Positions 19,291-28,384 of a stretch of DNA of 64,000 nucleotides are shown here, piece by piece. A model generated the notes under the pieces. It was given only the letters and a program-made list of their open reading frames with translations. It was not told the DNA's origin and did no database searches. This stretch comes from Paenibacillus lautus NBRC 15380. GTDB lineage: Bacteria > Bacillota > Bacilli > Paenibacillales > Paenibacillaceae. The position numbers and the translations under genes are program-made. Positions within the stretch are counted from its first letter, which is position 1. Every line of letters begins with the position of its first letter. The stretch covers positions 186,001 to 250,000 of the forward strand of contig NZ_BIMF01000007.1 of NCBI RefSeq assembly GCF_004000945.1, given 5' to 3'.

Positions 19291-21855
19291 ATGATTTCGA
19301 ATAAGAAATGGGGATCCGTCCTCATGGCAGTGGTATTGCTGATGGCCCCGGTTTCTGCGGTGCAGGCGAAATCGCTTGTTCCGACAGTGAATATTGCGCA
19401 GGCGGGAGCTGCAGACCAGGCGCCATCAGCACCGAATACAAACCAGACGGCAGCATCTTCGGCAGTGGAGGAGACGCAATTCCGCAATCTTGCGGCCGGC
19501 CTCCCGTATGAATGGTCTGAAGCTCCGGAAGCTTCGCATCTCGATGACGGATACAAGCTCACGGACGGAAAATATGGCACATTGGATATGAATGATCCGG
19601 CATGGGTAGGGCATGTGCGTGGAAAAACGCGCGAAGTCGTCTTCGATCTCGCTGAGGAAAAGTCAGTCGGAAAGATTACAGCTCACTTTCTTCAAGACTA
19701 TCCTACCAACTCGATCCTCGTACCTTTGACGGTATCGATGTATGTTTCCGACGATAAAGAAAATTGGGGACTGCTTTCCCATAACACGACCCAGCTGCTC
19801 TGGGGGGAAGGACCGCCAAGAGAGGAGAGCTTTGAATGGGACGGCAGCCGGGATGGAATCAAAGGCGGGAATACGGACGGCAAGCTGGCTTATGCCCGTT
19901 ATGTTAAAGTAACCTTTACGATGCATCCTTCGCAATGGGAATACATTGACGAAATCGAAATTATAGGGACGGATGGCAAGGCCCAGGGGGCGGTAAAGGT
20001 TCCTGCCGAACAGCCTCGTTTTTTGGAGCCGGGAGAAGCTACAGCCGGTATTCGGAACCTGAATCTGCTGTATAACGGACAATATGCAGATGGTTTGGGT
20101 GATTGGAACAAAGAACGGATTATCCCTAATATCAGTTATGTAAATCAAGATGGCGAGCCTGTCGACTGGCTTTTTGACGGGATATTATATCTCGGACTGG
20201 CTTCGCCTGCCGGCCGTGACTTCGGCGTCGGACAAACGATCCTGGAGGACTGGAACTGGTATTTGGACAAAACCTTCGCAGCCGCGGGGGATATGCAGCA
20301 GTTGAATGAGGCTACAGTGGAAGTCGGGGCCAAGCTGAACCAGCCTGATCATAAAATGAAGGTTGTGCTCATGATTCCGAACCCGGGGGAATACGTAAAC
20401 GACTTTGGCGACGTTGACGGTGACGGGGTATCCGAAAGCTTTAACGACTCGGTTGTCGGCAAAGAGAGAGCGCTCGAAAACCGGATAAAAGCGATGCAGT
20501 GGTGGCTGGATCAGGTCCGCCAAAGATGGCAAGAGGCGGACTATTCCAATCTGGAGCTTGTCGGCATGTACTGGCTGGAAGAACAAATCAGCACAAGCGA
20601 TACGGGCCCGGATTTGCTCAAAGCTGTAAGCGGCAAAGTTCATGACATGAACTTGAAATTTTTCTGGATTCCTCACTCTTTGGCTTATAAAAGCTTTATG
20701 TGGAAAGAGGTAGGGTTTGATGCCGTGGCGCTTCAGCCTAACTATTTCTTCGGCGAAATGGATTCCGACCGCTTGGAGGATGCCGCGAACCTGGCCAAGC
20801 AATATGGGATGTCGATCGAGCTTGAGTTCGATGACCGGATGCTGACGGACAGCGTATTCCGCGATCGTTATATCGAATACTTGAACAGCGGTGTTGAAAC
20901 CGGCTTGATGCAGAATGGATTTAGAGCGTATTACCAAGGCAATAATGCCGTTTACAACTTAGGGGTTAGCAAGGACCCAAGCTTGCGTTTAATGTACGAC
21001 TGGCTGTACCAGTTCTTGAACGGAACGTACACGATTGACAGCAGCCCGATGCCGGAGACAATGGAGGAGCTTGTACGGAGTTATATCGCGTCGAACGAGA
21101 TCATTTCGGTTTTTGGCAATGAGTTATTGTATCGTTTGCAGAACATCAAGCTGCTTCTGGAGCAAAACAAGCCGAAGGACGCCGTAACGTATATGCAGGA
21201 TTTCCTCGCACACATTCACGACCCGGCCGTGCAAGCGCAAGGGTTGATTTCGGCACCGGCGGCAACGGTGCTTGATACCTATGCCCAAGTTCTCATGGAA
21301 ACTTGGTCTGACGACTGGGGCCTCAGCAATCTGGCTCAAGGTCTTAGCTATACCATTTCGCAACCGCCTAACAGCAACTATCCAGATTCCGGGAATGAAC
21401 TGACGAACGGCCTATTCGGCGGAACGGATTTCAGCAACGAGCAGTGGCAGGGTCATGCGGGAAGCGCCTACCCTGAGGAACGAAGCCGCACCATCACTTT
21501 GGATTTGGGCCGCAACAAATCGATCGGATCAATCAGAGCCCATTTTCTTCAGGATCAAGGACCCGGCATCTATTTCCCTCAGAACGTCGCTTTTTCCGTA
21601 TCAACGAACGGTCAAACCTGGAGCACGCTCGCAACCGTTTCTCCGCCACCGGCACAAGATGCTGCCTCTGCTGAATTCGTGAGATGGAGCGGGTCAGCAG
21701 ACGGCGTGCCGGGGAAAGCGGGAGCCGATAAAGTATACGCCCGCTACGTCAAGGTCGAATTCCCGGTCAACGTCTGGGTTTTCCTTGATGAAATCGAAGT
21801 TCTAGGCCTTGACGGCAAGGCGAATGGAGCCGTAGTTATGCCGCCAACGCCGTAA
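19291..21855 (+). CDS. Secreted DUF4855 protein with two discoidin-like domains
   Basis: 854 residues with a signal peptide (KKW, hydrophobic core, VQAKS at about 28). A discoidin-like domain follows at about 55-235. The central DUF4855 region (about 250-640) includes LLYNGQYADGLGDW and WYLDKTF. A second copy of the first domain sits at about 690-850; both contain ARYVKV followed by a DEIE segment and LDGKA/TDGKA. DUF4855 proteins are found near polysaccharide loci and may be hydrolase-like, with unproven activity. It ends abruptly at PPTP with no wall anchor, so a C-terminal part may be missing. Confidence 0.82.
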   Translation: MISNKKWGSVLMAVVLLMAPVSAVQAKSLVPTVNIAQAGAADQAPSAPNTNQTAASSAVEETQFRNLAAGLPYEWSEAPEASHLDDGYKLTDGKYGTLDMNDPAWVGHVRGKTREVVFDLAEEKSVGKITAHFLQDYPTNSILVPLTVSMYVSDDKENWGLLSHNTTQLLWGEGPPREESFEWDGSRDGIKGGNTDGKLAYARYVKVTFTMHPSQWEYIDEIEIIGTDGKAQGAVKVPAEQPRFLEPGEATAGIRNLNLLYNGQYADGLGDWNKERIIPNISYVNQDGEPVDWLFDGILYLGLASPAGRDFGVGQTILEDWNWYLDKTFAAAGDMQQLNEATVEVGAKLNQPDHKMKVVLMIPNPGEYVNDFGDVDGDGVSESFNDSVVGKERALENRIKAMQWWLDQVRQRWQEADYSNLELVGMYWLEEQISTSDTGPDLLKAVSGKVHDMNLKFFWIPHSLAYKSFMWKEVGFDAVALQPNYFFGEMDSDRLEDAANLAKQYGMSIELEFDDRMLTDSVFRDRYIEYLNSGVETGLMQNGFRAYYQGNNAVYNLGVSKDPSLRLMYDWLYQFLNGTYTIDSSPMPETMEELVRSYIASNEIISVFGNELLYRLQNIKLLLEQNKPKDAVTYMQDFLAHIHDPAVQAQGLISAPAATVLDTYAQVLMETWSDDWGLSNLAQGLSYTISQPPNSNYPDSGNELTNGLFGGTDFSNEQWQGHAGSAYPEERSRTITLDLGRNKSIGSIRAHFLQDQGPGIYFPQNVAFSVSTNGQTWSTLATVSPPPAQDAASAEFVRWSGSADGVPGKAGADKVYARYVKVEFPVNVWVFLDEIEVLGLDGKANGAVVMPPTP

Positions 21856-21892
21856 AAATCTTATAGACTTGCTTCCTTTTTCATTGGATGGA

Positions 21893-21918
21893 TCATTAAA
21901 CTAACGGGAAACGATAGC
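21893..21918 (+). repeat. Type A repeat, left end
   Basis: ATTAAACTAACGGGAAAC then GATAG marks the border between the sugar locus and the first accessory island. The hairpin portion is not recognisable. Confidence 0.7.
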
Positions 21919-22058
21919 CCGGCGATGGAACTCGCCCAACAAAATTGGGCAGACGCATGGGGGACTTCATCGTTATGGGGCCCTTTATAAAGTATATCCA
22001 TGCTGGCAATGGACAACGCTTAAGGTTAAAGATTATCTTATGGGGAGGTCATCGCTTC

Positions 22059-22292
22059 TTGAAATTTGAACTAGGACGTTGCTTACTGAATGAACGATTG
22101 ATGGAATCCGGAAAGTCAGCGGAATGGCTGGCAAAAGACTTGCTTTTTAAACCGGAACGCGTTTACGACTTTATTGAAAACAAAAGAGTGATGCCACTCA
22201 AAATTGCCATTTCGATCGCCGATTCCATCGGTTGTGATGTTCGTGCCTTGTATGAATTAATTCCGAACGATAATGAAGTAAAGGGAGATTAA
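22059..22292 (+). CDS. Small XRE/Cro-type helix-turn-helix protein
   Basis: 77 residues. One HTH domain covers nearly the whole protein, with LAKDLLFKPERVYDFIENKR as the recognition region and MPLKIAISIADSIGCDVRALYEL as the following helices. It is typical of stand-alone Cro/C1 regulators. TTG start with GGGGAGG 9 bp upstream; an upstream in-frame ATG at 21945 has no ribosome site. It is bracketed by a type A and a type B repeat, as a single-gene unit. Confidence 0.75.
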   Translation: MKFELGRCLLNERLMESGKSAEWLAKDLLFKPERVYDFIENKRVMPLKIAISIADSIGCDVRALYELIPNDNEVKGD

Positions 22293-22295
22293 TTC

Positions 22296-22446
22296 TCGAG
22301 GGACAAGAACATGGTCCCATAGAAAGTCGCTAATTTAGCGGCTTTTTTTGTTTTATCGCCGAAAAGTACAAGAACTTGAGCCGATTACCGATTAGATAAG
22401 TATTTAACTACTTATCCCCATATTAATCCATTAAGCTAACGGGCAG
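22296..22446 (+). repeat. Type B repeat with terminator module and tail
   Basis: TCGAGGGACAAGAACATGG opens the unit. The terminator hairpin (GTCGCTAATTTAGCGGC and seven Ts) lies at about 22327-22351. The central palindrome is reduced to GTACAAGAACTTGAG. The tail GATTACCGATTAGATAAG leads to CATTAAGCTAACGGGCAG ending at 22446. It terminates the HTH gene immediately upstream. Confidence 0.85.
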
Positions 22447-22537
22447 TTTAATTACTAAGACGAACAGCAGGGCACTCCTCGAAGTAGAGTGCCCTGCCAC
22501 AAAAGTATTTTAAACTAATATTACAAAAGTAGAAAAA

Positions 22538-23848
22538 TTAACTCAGTTTTTGCACACCATTTAACCAAACAGCTCTAATGGATAGGGTATCCGAGATATT
22601 GGTTGTCGGATCGCCATTGACCAGTACAAGGTCAGCTCGCGCACCTTCGGCAATACGGCCGCGATCGTTAAGACCAAAGCAGCGGGCTGGTTTCGCGGTA
22701 GCCGACTGAAGCGCTTCTATCGGAGTGAACCCGGCCTTCACCAGCAATTGCATTTCATGATGGACGCTGGCTCCATGAGCAAGGCCGCCAAGATTCGGAA
22801 CGGGAACCGGAGCGACATCCGTCCCTACCAGAATATCAACTCCGGCACGGTGAAGGTCCATCACATTCTTAAAGCTGTTCTCCATATTGCCTTGTGGAAA
22901 CGTATTGAAACTGGAGTTCAATATATCGATCCAATCCGGACTTAATTTGGAATGAACACGCGGATCATTCGCCAATTCAGATGCAGGATTTCCAATAATA
23001 GATGAATTCAACACCAAGCACGGTGTAACAAAAGCACCTGAATCCGCTATGGACCTCACTAACTCGGATGTATACTCGGGTCTGTCGATAAACAAGTGGC
23101 CCAAACCGTCGACTCCAAAGTCGATGGCTTCTTGCGATGAACGGGCCGTCAAGACGTGGGCGATGACCAACTTATCGAACTTGTGGGCTTCTATCACGGC
23201 TGTTTTCAGAATCTCGTCGCTAAGAACAGGCAGGCCAGGTGCACCCATGACCGTTCCTTCTTCAATCATGATCTTAATATAGTCGGCTCCATTTTCCACT
23301 TGAGTATGCACATGTTTAATTGCCTCTTCCACCGTCGTCACTTGCGGTATTTCTTCGTGATCGTGAGCGTATGCAGCCAACATCGCTTCCCGGTCTTCCT
23401 CCGATAACTTCTCTAGTTCCTTTAATACGAATTCCGGTATTTCATCTCCATCCGGCAGTAATTCATCCGGGTGTCCTCCCGGAGCGGTGATCGCTGTGCC
23501 AGCAGAACGGACGTCTGCGACGTCATTCACATTTTTGAACTGAATCTCGCGCCCTCTTTTAGTAAAATCGCCGTTCATTTCGAGTTCCGTTGTCACACCG
23601 AATTTTAAGGCATCTCGTAATCCTCCGATTGAAGTGTGGACATGTGCATCAATTAGACCAGGCATTAGAGTCGCATTTTCTCCATCTATAATCGTTGCAT
23701 CGGCCGGAAGATCTCCGCCCACTGAAATAATGTACTCCCCCTTAATGACAACATATCTGGGCGTAATAATTTGATCTCCATCAAAGATACGTACATTTGT
23801 AATCGCCGTAACTTGTTCTAACGCAGCATTTTGAGCTACCTTCTCCAT
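22538..23848 (-). CDS. Amidohydrolase-family metal-dependent hydrolase
   Basis: 436 residues. The metal motif is DAHVHT (about 60), with later HVL (about 235), a GHLF segment and GTDVAPVP (about 345). It closes with the ADLVLVNGDPT segment common to imidazolonepropionase-like and prolidase-like members. Substrate is probably a cyclic amide, urethane or organophosphate-type ester; I cannot say which. ATG 23848 is chosen because GGGAGG precedes it. It is divergent from a MarR gene that probably represses it. Confidence 0.88.
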   Translation of the reverse strand: MEKVAQNAALEQVTAITNVRIFDGDQIITPRYVVIKGEYIISVGGDLPADATIIDGENATLMPGLIDAHVHTSIGGLRDALKFGVTTELEMNGDFTKRGREIQFKNVNDVADVRSAGTAITAPGGHPDELLPDGDEIPEFVLKELEKLSEEDREAMLAAYAHDHEEIPQVTTVEEAIKHVHTQVENGADYIKIMIEEGTVMGAPGLPVLSDEILKTAVIEAHKFDKLVIAHVLTARSSQEAIDFGVDGLGHLFIDRPEYTSELVRSIADSGAFVTPCLVLNSSIIGNPASELANDPRVHSKLSPDWIDILNSSFNTFPQGNMENSFKNVMDLHRAGVDILVGTDVAPVPVPNLGGLAHGASVHHEMQLLVKAGFTPIEALQSATAKPARCFGLNDRGRIAEGARADLVLVNGDPTTNISDTLSIRAVWLNGVQKLS

Positions 23849-23886
23849 TTGAATTCCTCCCAAGTGTTTGCTGTTAAACAATTTGA

Positions 23887-23915
23887 AGTATAACTGTTAG
23901 ATAACAAACAGTCAA
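23887..23915 (-). promoter_or_regulatory. Sigma-A-type promoter of the amidohydrolase with MarR operator in the spacer
   Basis: On the minus strand TTGACT (-35, 23915-23910) and TATACT (-10, 23892-23887) are 17 bp apart. A palindrome TGTTAGATAACA (23895-23906) fills the spacer, where a bound repressor would block RNA polymerase. Confidence 0.75.
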
Positions 23916-23930
23916 CAAACTAATGTTTGT

Positions 23931-23986
23931 TTGACACGAAAGTTGGATCTCTGTATAGTTTAATTACTTACAGTTAGTTTTCTAAC
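23931..23986 (+). promoter_or_regulatory. Sigma-A-type promoter of marR-like gene with second operator
   Basis: TTGACA (23931-23936) and TATAGT (23954-23959) have exactly 17 bp between them. A second palindrome GTTAGTTTTCTAAC (23973-23986), sharing GTTAG/CTAAC with the first operator, lies just downstream of the -10. The layout predicts autorepression. Confidence 0.78.
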
Positions 23987-24005
23987 AATATGGGGAGGTA
24001 CGATC

Positions 24006-24434
24006 ATGAAACCTCGCAAGGATACGCCTTATCTGGATTTGTTTCAGATTATTGGCCTTAAGTTAAAGAAAAAAGCGGACGATAGCATAAAAGAGTTAGG
24101 ATTAAACGCTCAACAAGGAAGAATAATTGGCTATATCTACGAGAATCAAGAAACTGAATTAATTCAGAGGGATCTTGCCGATCGGTTTCATCTGCGCGGG
24201 GCTAGCATTACAAGTATGCTTCAAGGTCTTGAGCAAAGAGGATTTATCGAGCGTAAAATCCCAGCCAATAATGAACGACAAAAAAATATTTATGTTTTAC
24301 CAAAGGCCGTTGAATTGATAGAAGACTTTAATGACTCCTTCCAAAAGGTAGAGGACGAAATCGTTCAAGTTCTTACCGAAGAGGAGAAGCAAACCTTAAA
24401 GGAATTGTTGATCAGAATTAATGAACGCTTATAA
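24006..24434 (+). CDS. MarR-family transcriptional repressor
   Basis: 142 residues with a winged HTH: RDLADRFHLRGASITSMLQG as recognition region, then the wing LEQRGFIERKIPANNERQK, and long dimerisation helices at each end. Such proteins release DNA on binding a phenolic or similar ligand. GGGGAGG precedes the ATG. It is divergent from the amidohydrolase, and two matched operators lie between them. Confidence 0.9.
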   Translation: MKPRKDTPYLDLFQIIGLKLKKKADDSIKELGLNAQQGRIIGYIYENQETELIQRDLADRFHLRGASITSMLQGLEQRGFIERKIPANNERQKNIYVLPKAVELIEDFNDSFQKVEDEIVQVLTEEEKQTLKELLIRINERL

Positions 24435-24580
24435 TTGCGGTTGGAATCTGCCTCAAAGCGGCTTGGAGTCCTTGTTTCATTAGGCTATGTAATACTGTCC
24501 AAAAAACGGAGATTAAAAGCTCAATAGCGACTACGACGATTGATTAAACTATCGAGGAACTATATTTCAGCAACACGACA

Positions 24581-24645
24581 GCAGCCGGCGAAACGCTCGG
24601 CTGCGTTTTTGTTGAACTAAAGGAGAACGATAGTTCATTGACGAA
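24581..24645 (+). repeat. Type A repeat: terminator hairpin plus core junction
   Basis: GCAGCCG (24581-24587) pairs with CGGCTGC (24598-24604), then G and a T-run. TTGAACTAAAGGAGAACGA followed by TAGTTCATTG comes next: TGAACTA and TAGTTCA form a 7-bp inverted repeat around the core. It looks like the end of one type A unit joined to the start of another. Confidence 0.75.
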
Positions 24646-24695
24646 GTCGTTGTCACACTAGTAAAGGTTAGAAATTGAGAAGGAGGTGGCCAGCG

Positions 24696-25673
24696 GTGAA
24701 AGCCTCGGCAAGATTGTTTGATTTTCAAGCGCTCAACGAAGACATAGTAAGAAGGCTGTTCACCGCTTTCGATCCCAAGGCAGTCATTACCCAGATCTCG
24801 CCCTTGACTAAAGGCATGAGCACAAGCAATTATGCTGTACGGACAGAAGGTGGTAGCAAATATGTGTTAAGGATTTATCCCACGAACAACGACCATAGCC
24901 GAATCGAAGTAACGGCCTACCAGTATGCGAAAGCAAGGATTCGTACCCCTGAGATCTTCTTCTTCGATGACAGCAAGCAAATTGTCCCTTTCACTTACTT
25001 AATCATGGTGTTTATTGAGGGCTCAACTCTAGGGGATTTTATTGCAGGGAACGCGGGATGTCCCGACCATGTCTTGCATCGAATCGGCAGTTCGCTTGCT
25101 TTACTGCATCAAACCGAATATCCGCATATGGCGCTGTTAGACGAGTATATGCAAATCGCGGAACATCTTGAATCCTTCGAGAGCCAATTTTACACCCTGC
25201 TAAACGGTCATGCAGGGGCCCACATTCAACCTTCAACGAAAAAGAAGTGTTTGCAATTCCTAACGAATCACACCGCATTGGTAGAGAGGATTGCTGACAA
25301 GCATGTGTTCTCGCATGGCGATTTCATTTTCTCTAATATTATGATCACGCCTTCATTGGATCCTTGTTTTATCGATTACGAATACTGTTTTGCGGCGCCT
25401 GTCTTTTATGACATAGGCAAATTTTTCAGGACAAGGACGCAAGTTGAGCGCTATATCGGCGCAGAGACCGTTGCCGCGTTCCGGGAAGGCTACAACCTTA
25501 AGGCGAGAGAACCTTTGCCCGAGGAATGGTACGCGCTATCCAAGCTTGCCGACATATCCACCATGCTCCACCTCATTAACAAACCACAAATTCCTAACGG
25601 ATGGGAAGCGGCGATTGACGGTGAGATAGAGAAGAATTTGGAACTGATACAGGCCGGAAAAGCCTGCAGCTAA
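24696..25673 (+). CDS. Aminoglycoside-phosphotransferase-like kinase
   Basis: 325 residues. N-lobe with YVLRIYPT as the ATP-lysine strand. Catalytic loop HGDFIFSNIMI and the DFG-equivalent CFIDYEYCF with metal-binding Asp. It would phosphorylate a small molecule such as an antibiotic, choline or sugar. The GTG at 24696 is used because AAGGAGGTG lies directly in front; the upstream TTG would place the ribosome site inside the gene. Stand-alone unit between type A repeats. Confidence 0.85.
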   Translation: MKASARLFDFQALNEDIVRRLFTAFDPKAVITQISPLTKGMSTSNYAVRTEGGSKYVLRIYPTNNDHSRIEVTAYQYAKARIRTPEIFFFDDSKQIVPFTYLIMVFIEGSTLGDFIAGNAGCPDHVLHRIGSSLALLHQTEYPHMALLDEYMQIAEHLESFESQFYTLLNGHAGAHIQPSTKKKCLQFLTNHTALVERIADKHVFSHGDFIFSNIMITPSLDPCFIDYEYCFAAPVFYDIGKFFRTRTQVERYIGAETVAAFREGYNLKAREPLPEEWYALSKLADISTMLHLINKPQIPNGWEAAIDGEIEKNLELIQAGKACS

Positions 25674-25734
25674 ATAGCGCCGCTATCGTATAAATGAAGT
25701 GGAAGTTCGAATTAGAAGAAAGACTGACATGATC

Positions 25735-25802
25735 ATAGAGCTAACGGGAACGTTAGTTGAATATAGACAAGGAGGCAGCCGGCCAGAACGATCGGCTGCC
25801 TT
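25735..25802 (+). repeat. Complete type A repeat
   Basis: AGAGCTAACGGGAACG opens the unit and TTAGTTGAAT follows. The hairpin AGGCAGCCG (25773-25781) / CGGCTGCCT (25793-25801) terminates the kinase transcript. TTCATTAAATTAACGAGCA follows as a decayed right core. Confidence 0.82.
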
Positions 25803-25845
25803 CATTAAATTAACGAGCAAGCTTTAAGCAACAGCAACTTGGGGA

Positions 25846-25913
25846 CATCTCAAGTGCCGATTAGATTAGTATCTAACTATATTTCCATACAATTTCATTA
25901 AGCTAACGGGCAG
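25846..25913 (+). repeat. Type B repeat, tail portion
   Basis: CAACTTGGGGACATCTCAAG, then CCGATTAGATTAGTATC, ends in CATTAAGCTAACGGGCAG at 25913. The terminator and main palindrome are absent. The WYL pseudogene unit begins right after. Confidence 0.75.
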
Positions 25914-26032
25914 GTGGCTTTTGTGTAGAAAATTAAAAACAAACGAATCCATTCACGATCCCCCGGACAACAAGCGCTTGTTGTGCAACTTGTCTGTATA
26001 AAGGATGACGAAGAGAAACGGTGGAATCATTC

Positions 26033-26310
26033 ATGAATCTTGAAAATCTTATGGCTATTACTATTTTGTTATTGAATCGAAAAAGAGTTCGTGTGCAAGA
26101 TCTAGCGATTCGCTTTGAAGTGCCGGTTCGCACGATTTACCGGGACTTAGATCGGCTAAATATAGCTGGGGTCCTATTGTTTCTTATACAGGGGCTGCAG
26201 GCTGATTTGAAATTATGGACAGCTTGCGTTTAGACAGGCAGATGCTTACTATAGATATGATCTCATCGCTCTTACTACCGCCCTTCTCCATAAACGAAAG
26301 CGGCGGTATT
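26033..26310 (+). pseudogene. Frameshifted N-terminal fragment of a DeoR/YafY-type WYL regulator
   Basis: The first 42 residues are a classic HTH_11 domain (LAIRFEVPVRTIYRDLDRL). After IAGV the frame shifts by one base. In the neighbouring frame the expected continuation PIVSYTGAAG, one stop codon, FEIMDSLRLDRQMLTIDMI is readable. The WYL sensor domain is missing completely. It is non-functional as a full regulator. Confidence 0.75.
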
Positions 26311-26348
26311 TGTATTGTACAATAGCTGAGCAAACGCCATAATATGAA

Positions 26349-27176
26349 TTACTCCCCAAAAAAATTTCTGCATACATGCAAAATTCCCTCGGCGTAAGGA
26401 TAAGGGGCAACGTTGTTGTGGCATGACTTTGCCTCTGCCGTTGCGTTCTGGAGAAGATATCCATGGGCAACCATCCGAAGCATCTCGATGTCATTTCCAC
26501 TGTCACCGAAGGCCAATGTTTTGGACAGGAGTACCTGACAATAATCCATCAGGAATTGCACAGCCGCTTTCTTTCCAGTTCCTGCGGGGATAAAATCGAC
26601 ATCATATGCGTGCTCCGGATCACCCGCCTTGGGATTGCAAATATTGATATTAATTCCGATCCCGTAATTTGCAGCCAGGTGCCTGATGATACTAATATCA
26701 TATTGGGTTCTGGCTGCTGATACCGGATAATAATAGTAGTTCATTTTATATCCGGATTGACCAAATTGAGTCTGTTCGTGAAGGACGATGTTGAATGTTG
26801 ATTTTAATTCGCTAATTAAATCTTCTACATCTCTTCGAGAGAATCCGGATGCCCTTATAATTTTTGCCCATGAAGGAACAGTGACCAGTTTTCCGTCAGG
26901 CTCGACTTCCCACATCTCTGTGCCCAGATTGCTCGCTATAAAATGGGGGAGCTGCATCATACCGGCTATTTTCATTTTTGCTTGTATTTGCTGAACACTG
27001 CTTCCGGTGACCCAAGCTATCTTTACTTGATGATTTCTGGCAAGCTGCTGGAGGTATTGTTCCAGTTCGTACACCATGTTGAGTTGTTCAGGCAAACATT
27101 CATGCGGGTAATACGTTTCGTCAAAATCAAACAATATCAGATATTCGGTTACAGCGGGGGTATAGATGACTTCCAT
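26349..27176 (-). CDS. HAD-superfamily phosphatase, sucrose-phosphatase-like
   Basis: 275 residues. Motif I is FDFDETY with the nucleophilic Asp, motif II WVTGSS, and motif IV LAFGDSGNDIEM. The cap region matches HAD-IIB sugar-phosphate phosphatases. It probably dephosphorylates a sugar phosphate. AGGAGG lies 9 bp before the ATG. The gene is divergent from a LacI-type regulator, with a perfect LacI-like operator between. Confidence 0.87.
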   Translation of the reverse strand: MEVIYTPAVTEYLILFDFDETYYPHECLPEQLNMVYELEQYLQQLARNHQVKIAWVTGSSVQQIQAKMKIAGMMQLPHFIASNLGTEMWEVEPDGKLVTVPSWAKIIRASGFSRRDVEDLISELKSTFNIVLHEQTQFGQSGYKMNYYYYPVSAARTQYDISIIRHLAANYGIGININICNPKAGDPEHAYDVDFIPAGTGKKAAVQFLMDYCQVLLSKTLAFGDSGNDIEMLRMVAHGYLLQNATAEAKSCHNNVAPYPYAEGILHVCRNFFGE

Positions 27177-27220
27177 GAGTGTGACTCCTCCTACAGTTTG
27201 TTAACGATATCATAGTTGCA

Positions 27221-27232
27221 GGGAACGTTCCC
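27221..27232. promoter_or_regulatory. LacI-type operator between HAD phosphatase and lacI-like gene
   Basis: GGGAACGTTCCC is a perfect 12-bp palindrome with the central CG step typical of LacI/GalR operators. On the minus strand it lies between a TTGACC and a TATGAT, although their 19-bp spacing is longer than ideal. It is the likely binding site of the divergent regulator. Confidence 0.65.
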
Positions 27233-27261
27233 AGGTCAATACTTTAGATGAGGTGTTAATT

Positions 27262-28245
27262 TTGCCCACCATAATTGATATTTCACGTGTAAGCGGTCTC
27301 TCCAAGTCGACGGTATCACGTGTGTTAAACGACCATCCACATGTATCTGTTGAAAGCAGACAAAAAGTCCAGAAAGCCATTACGGAGCTGGGATATGTCC
27401 GCAATACGCAGGGGGTTCAGTTGCGTCTTCAGGCAAGCAATCATATCGGTGTGCTTGTCCCGGATGTGGAGCATCCCTATTTCAGTCAGCTTGTTAGTGC
27501 ATTAAGTCGATCTTTAGGCTCAATGGGGTATCAACTTGTCATCTATCAGACCGAATTATCCCGCGAGCATGAACTTGATGTGTATACCCGATTGTTACGT
27601 CGAGAAATGGATGCCGTGGTTATTGCTCATTCCCATTTCTCGGAGAGAGAAATTAAAGAATATATAGGTTCTTACATTGGAATCATATGCAACGAAGCGA
27701 TGGACGGAGAGTTTCTCGATGTCTTTCGATTGGATGAAGAAGATGCGGTCTTTCAAGCGACAGCATATTTGCTGTCCAAGGGGCGCCGTCATCTGTTTTT
27801 CTGTATGGATCACCTGACACTATTGCAAGAGAAAAGATGGAACGGGTTTCAACTGGCTCACCAACAATTCGGCCTAGAGTGTACGAAATCACAATGTTAT
27901 ACGGGTCTGGTGACGATGGAAGATGGTTATGCCTTGGGAGAACAATTATTTACTTCTGAACAATTGCCGGATGGAATGATAACAGGTAGTGACTTTGTAG
28001 CTACAGGTTTATTGAAAGCAGCAAAGCAAAAGGGGATATCCGTGCCTCAAGAAATGTCCGTCATCGGATTTGATAACCATCCTGTGGGATTGATGACGAA
28101 TCCGGAACTGACCACATTAACCAATTGTATTCCCGATATGGTCAGGGATGTTACAGATTGTCTTACCCGGAGATTGAAGGGGATGCGATCTGCTCCTATC
28201 GCGAAAACCTACAAGACTTCGCTGATTATACGTAATTCTACTTAA
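27262..28245 (+). CDS. LacI/GalR-family transcriptional regulator
   Basis: 327 residues. The N-terminal HTH IIDISRVSGLSKSTVSRVLN and hinge helix (VQLRLQASNHIGVL) lead into a periplasmic-binding-like sensor domain, with GFDNHPVG and TNPELTTL near the end. The TTG at 27262 gives the normal LacI N-terminus and has GAGGTG upstream; GTG 27253 would add three residues. It probably represses the HAD gene. Confidence 0.88.
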   Translation: MPTIIDISRVSGLSKSTVSRVLNDHPHVSVESRQKVQKAITELGYVRNTQGVQLRLQASNHIGVLVPDVEHPYFSQLVSALSRSLGSMGYQLVIYQTELSREHELDVYTRLLRREMDAVVIAHSHFSEREIKEYIGSYIGIICNEAMDGEFLDVFRLDEEDAVFQATAYLLSKGRRHLFFCMDHLTLLQEKRWNGFQLAHQQFGLECTKSQCYTGLVTMEDGYALGEQLFTSEQLPDGMITGSDFVATGLLKAAKQKGISVPQEMSVIGFDNHPVGLMTNPELTTLTNCIPDMVRDVTDCLTRRLKGMRSAPIAKTYKTSLIIRNST

Positions 28246-28384
28246 AAAAAGTGAAGTGAAAGACAAAAAGAAAAGGATAGTGAAATCCTTCTATCGGTCA
28301 GGAATGATGATTGAGATTGAGGACATTGAACCATAACCTCAATAAATCCTTCTGCTCTCAGCAGGTGGATTTTTTTCATTTATA

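Noticed and set aside
20185..20937. 250-codon antisense frame inside the DUF4855 gene
   Set aside because: No start signal, no family features, and the sense gene is well supported.
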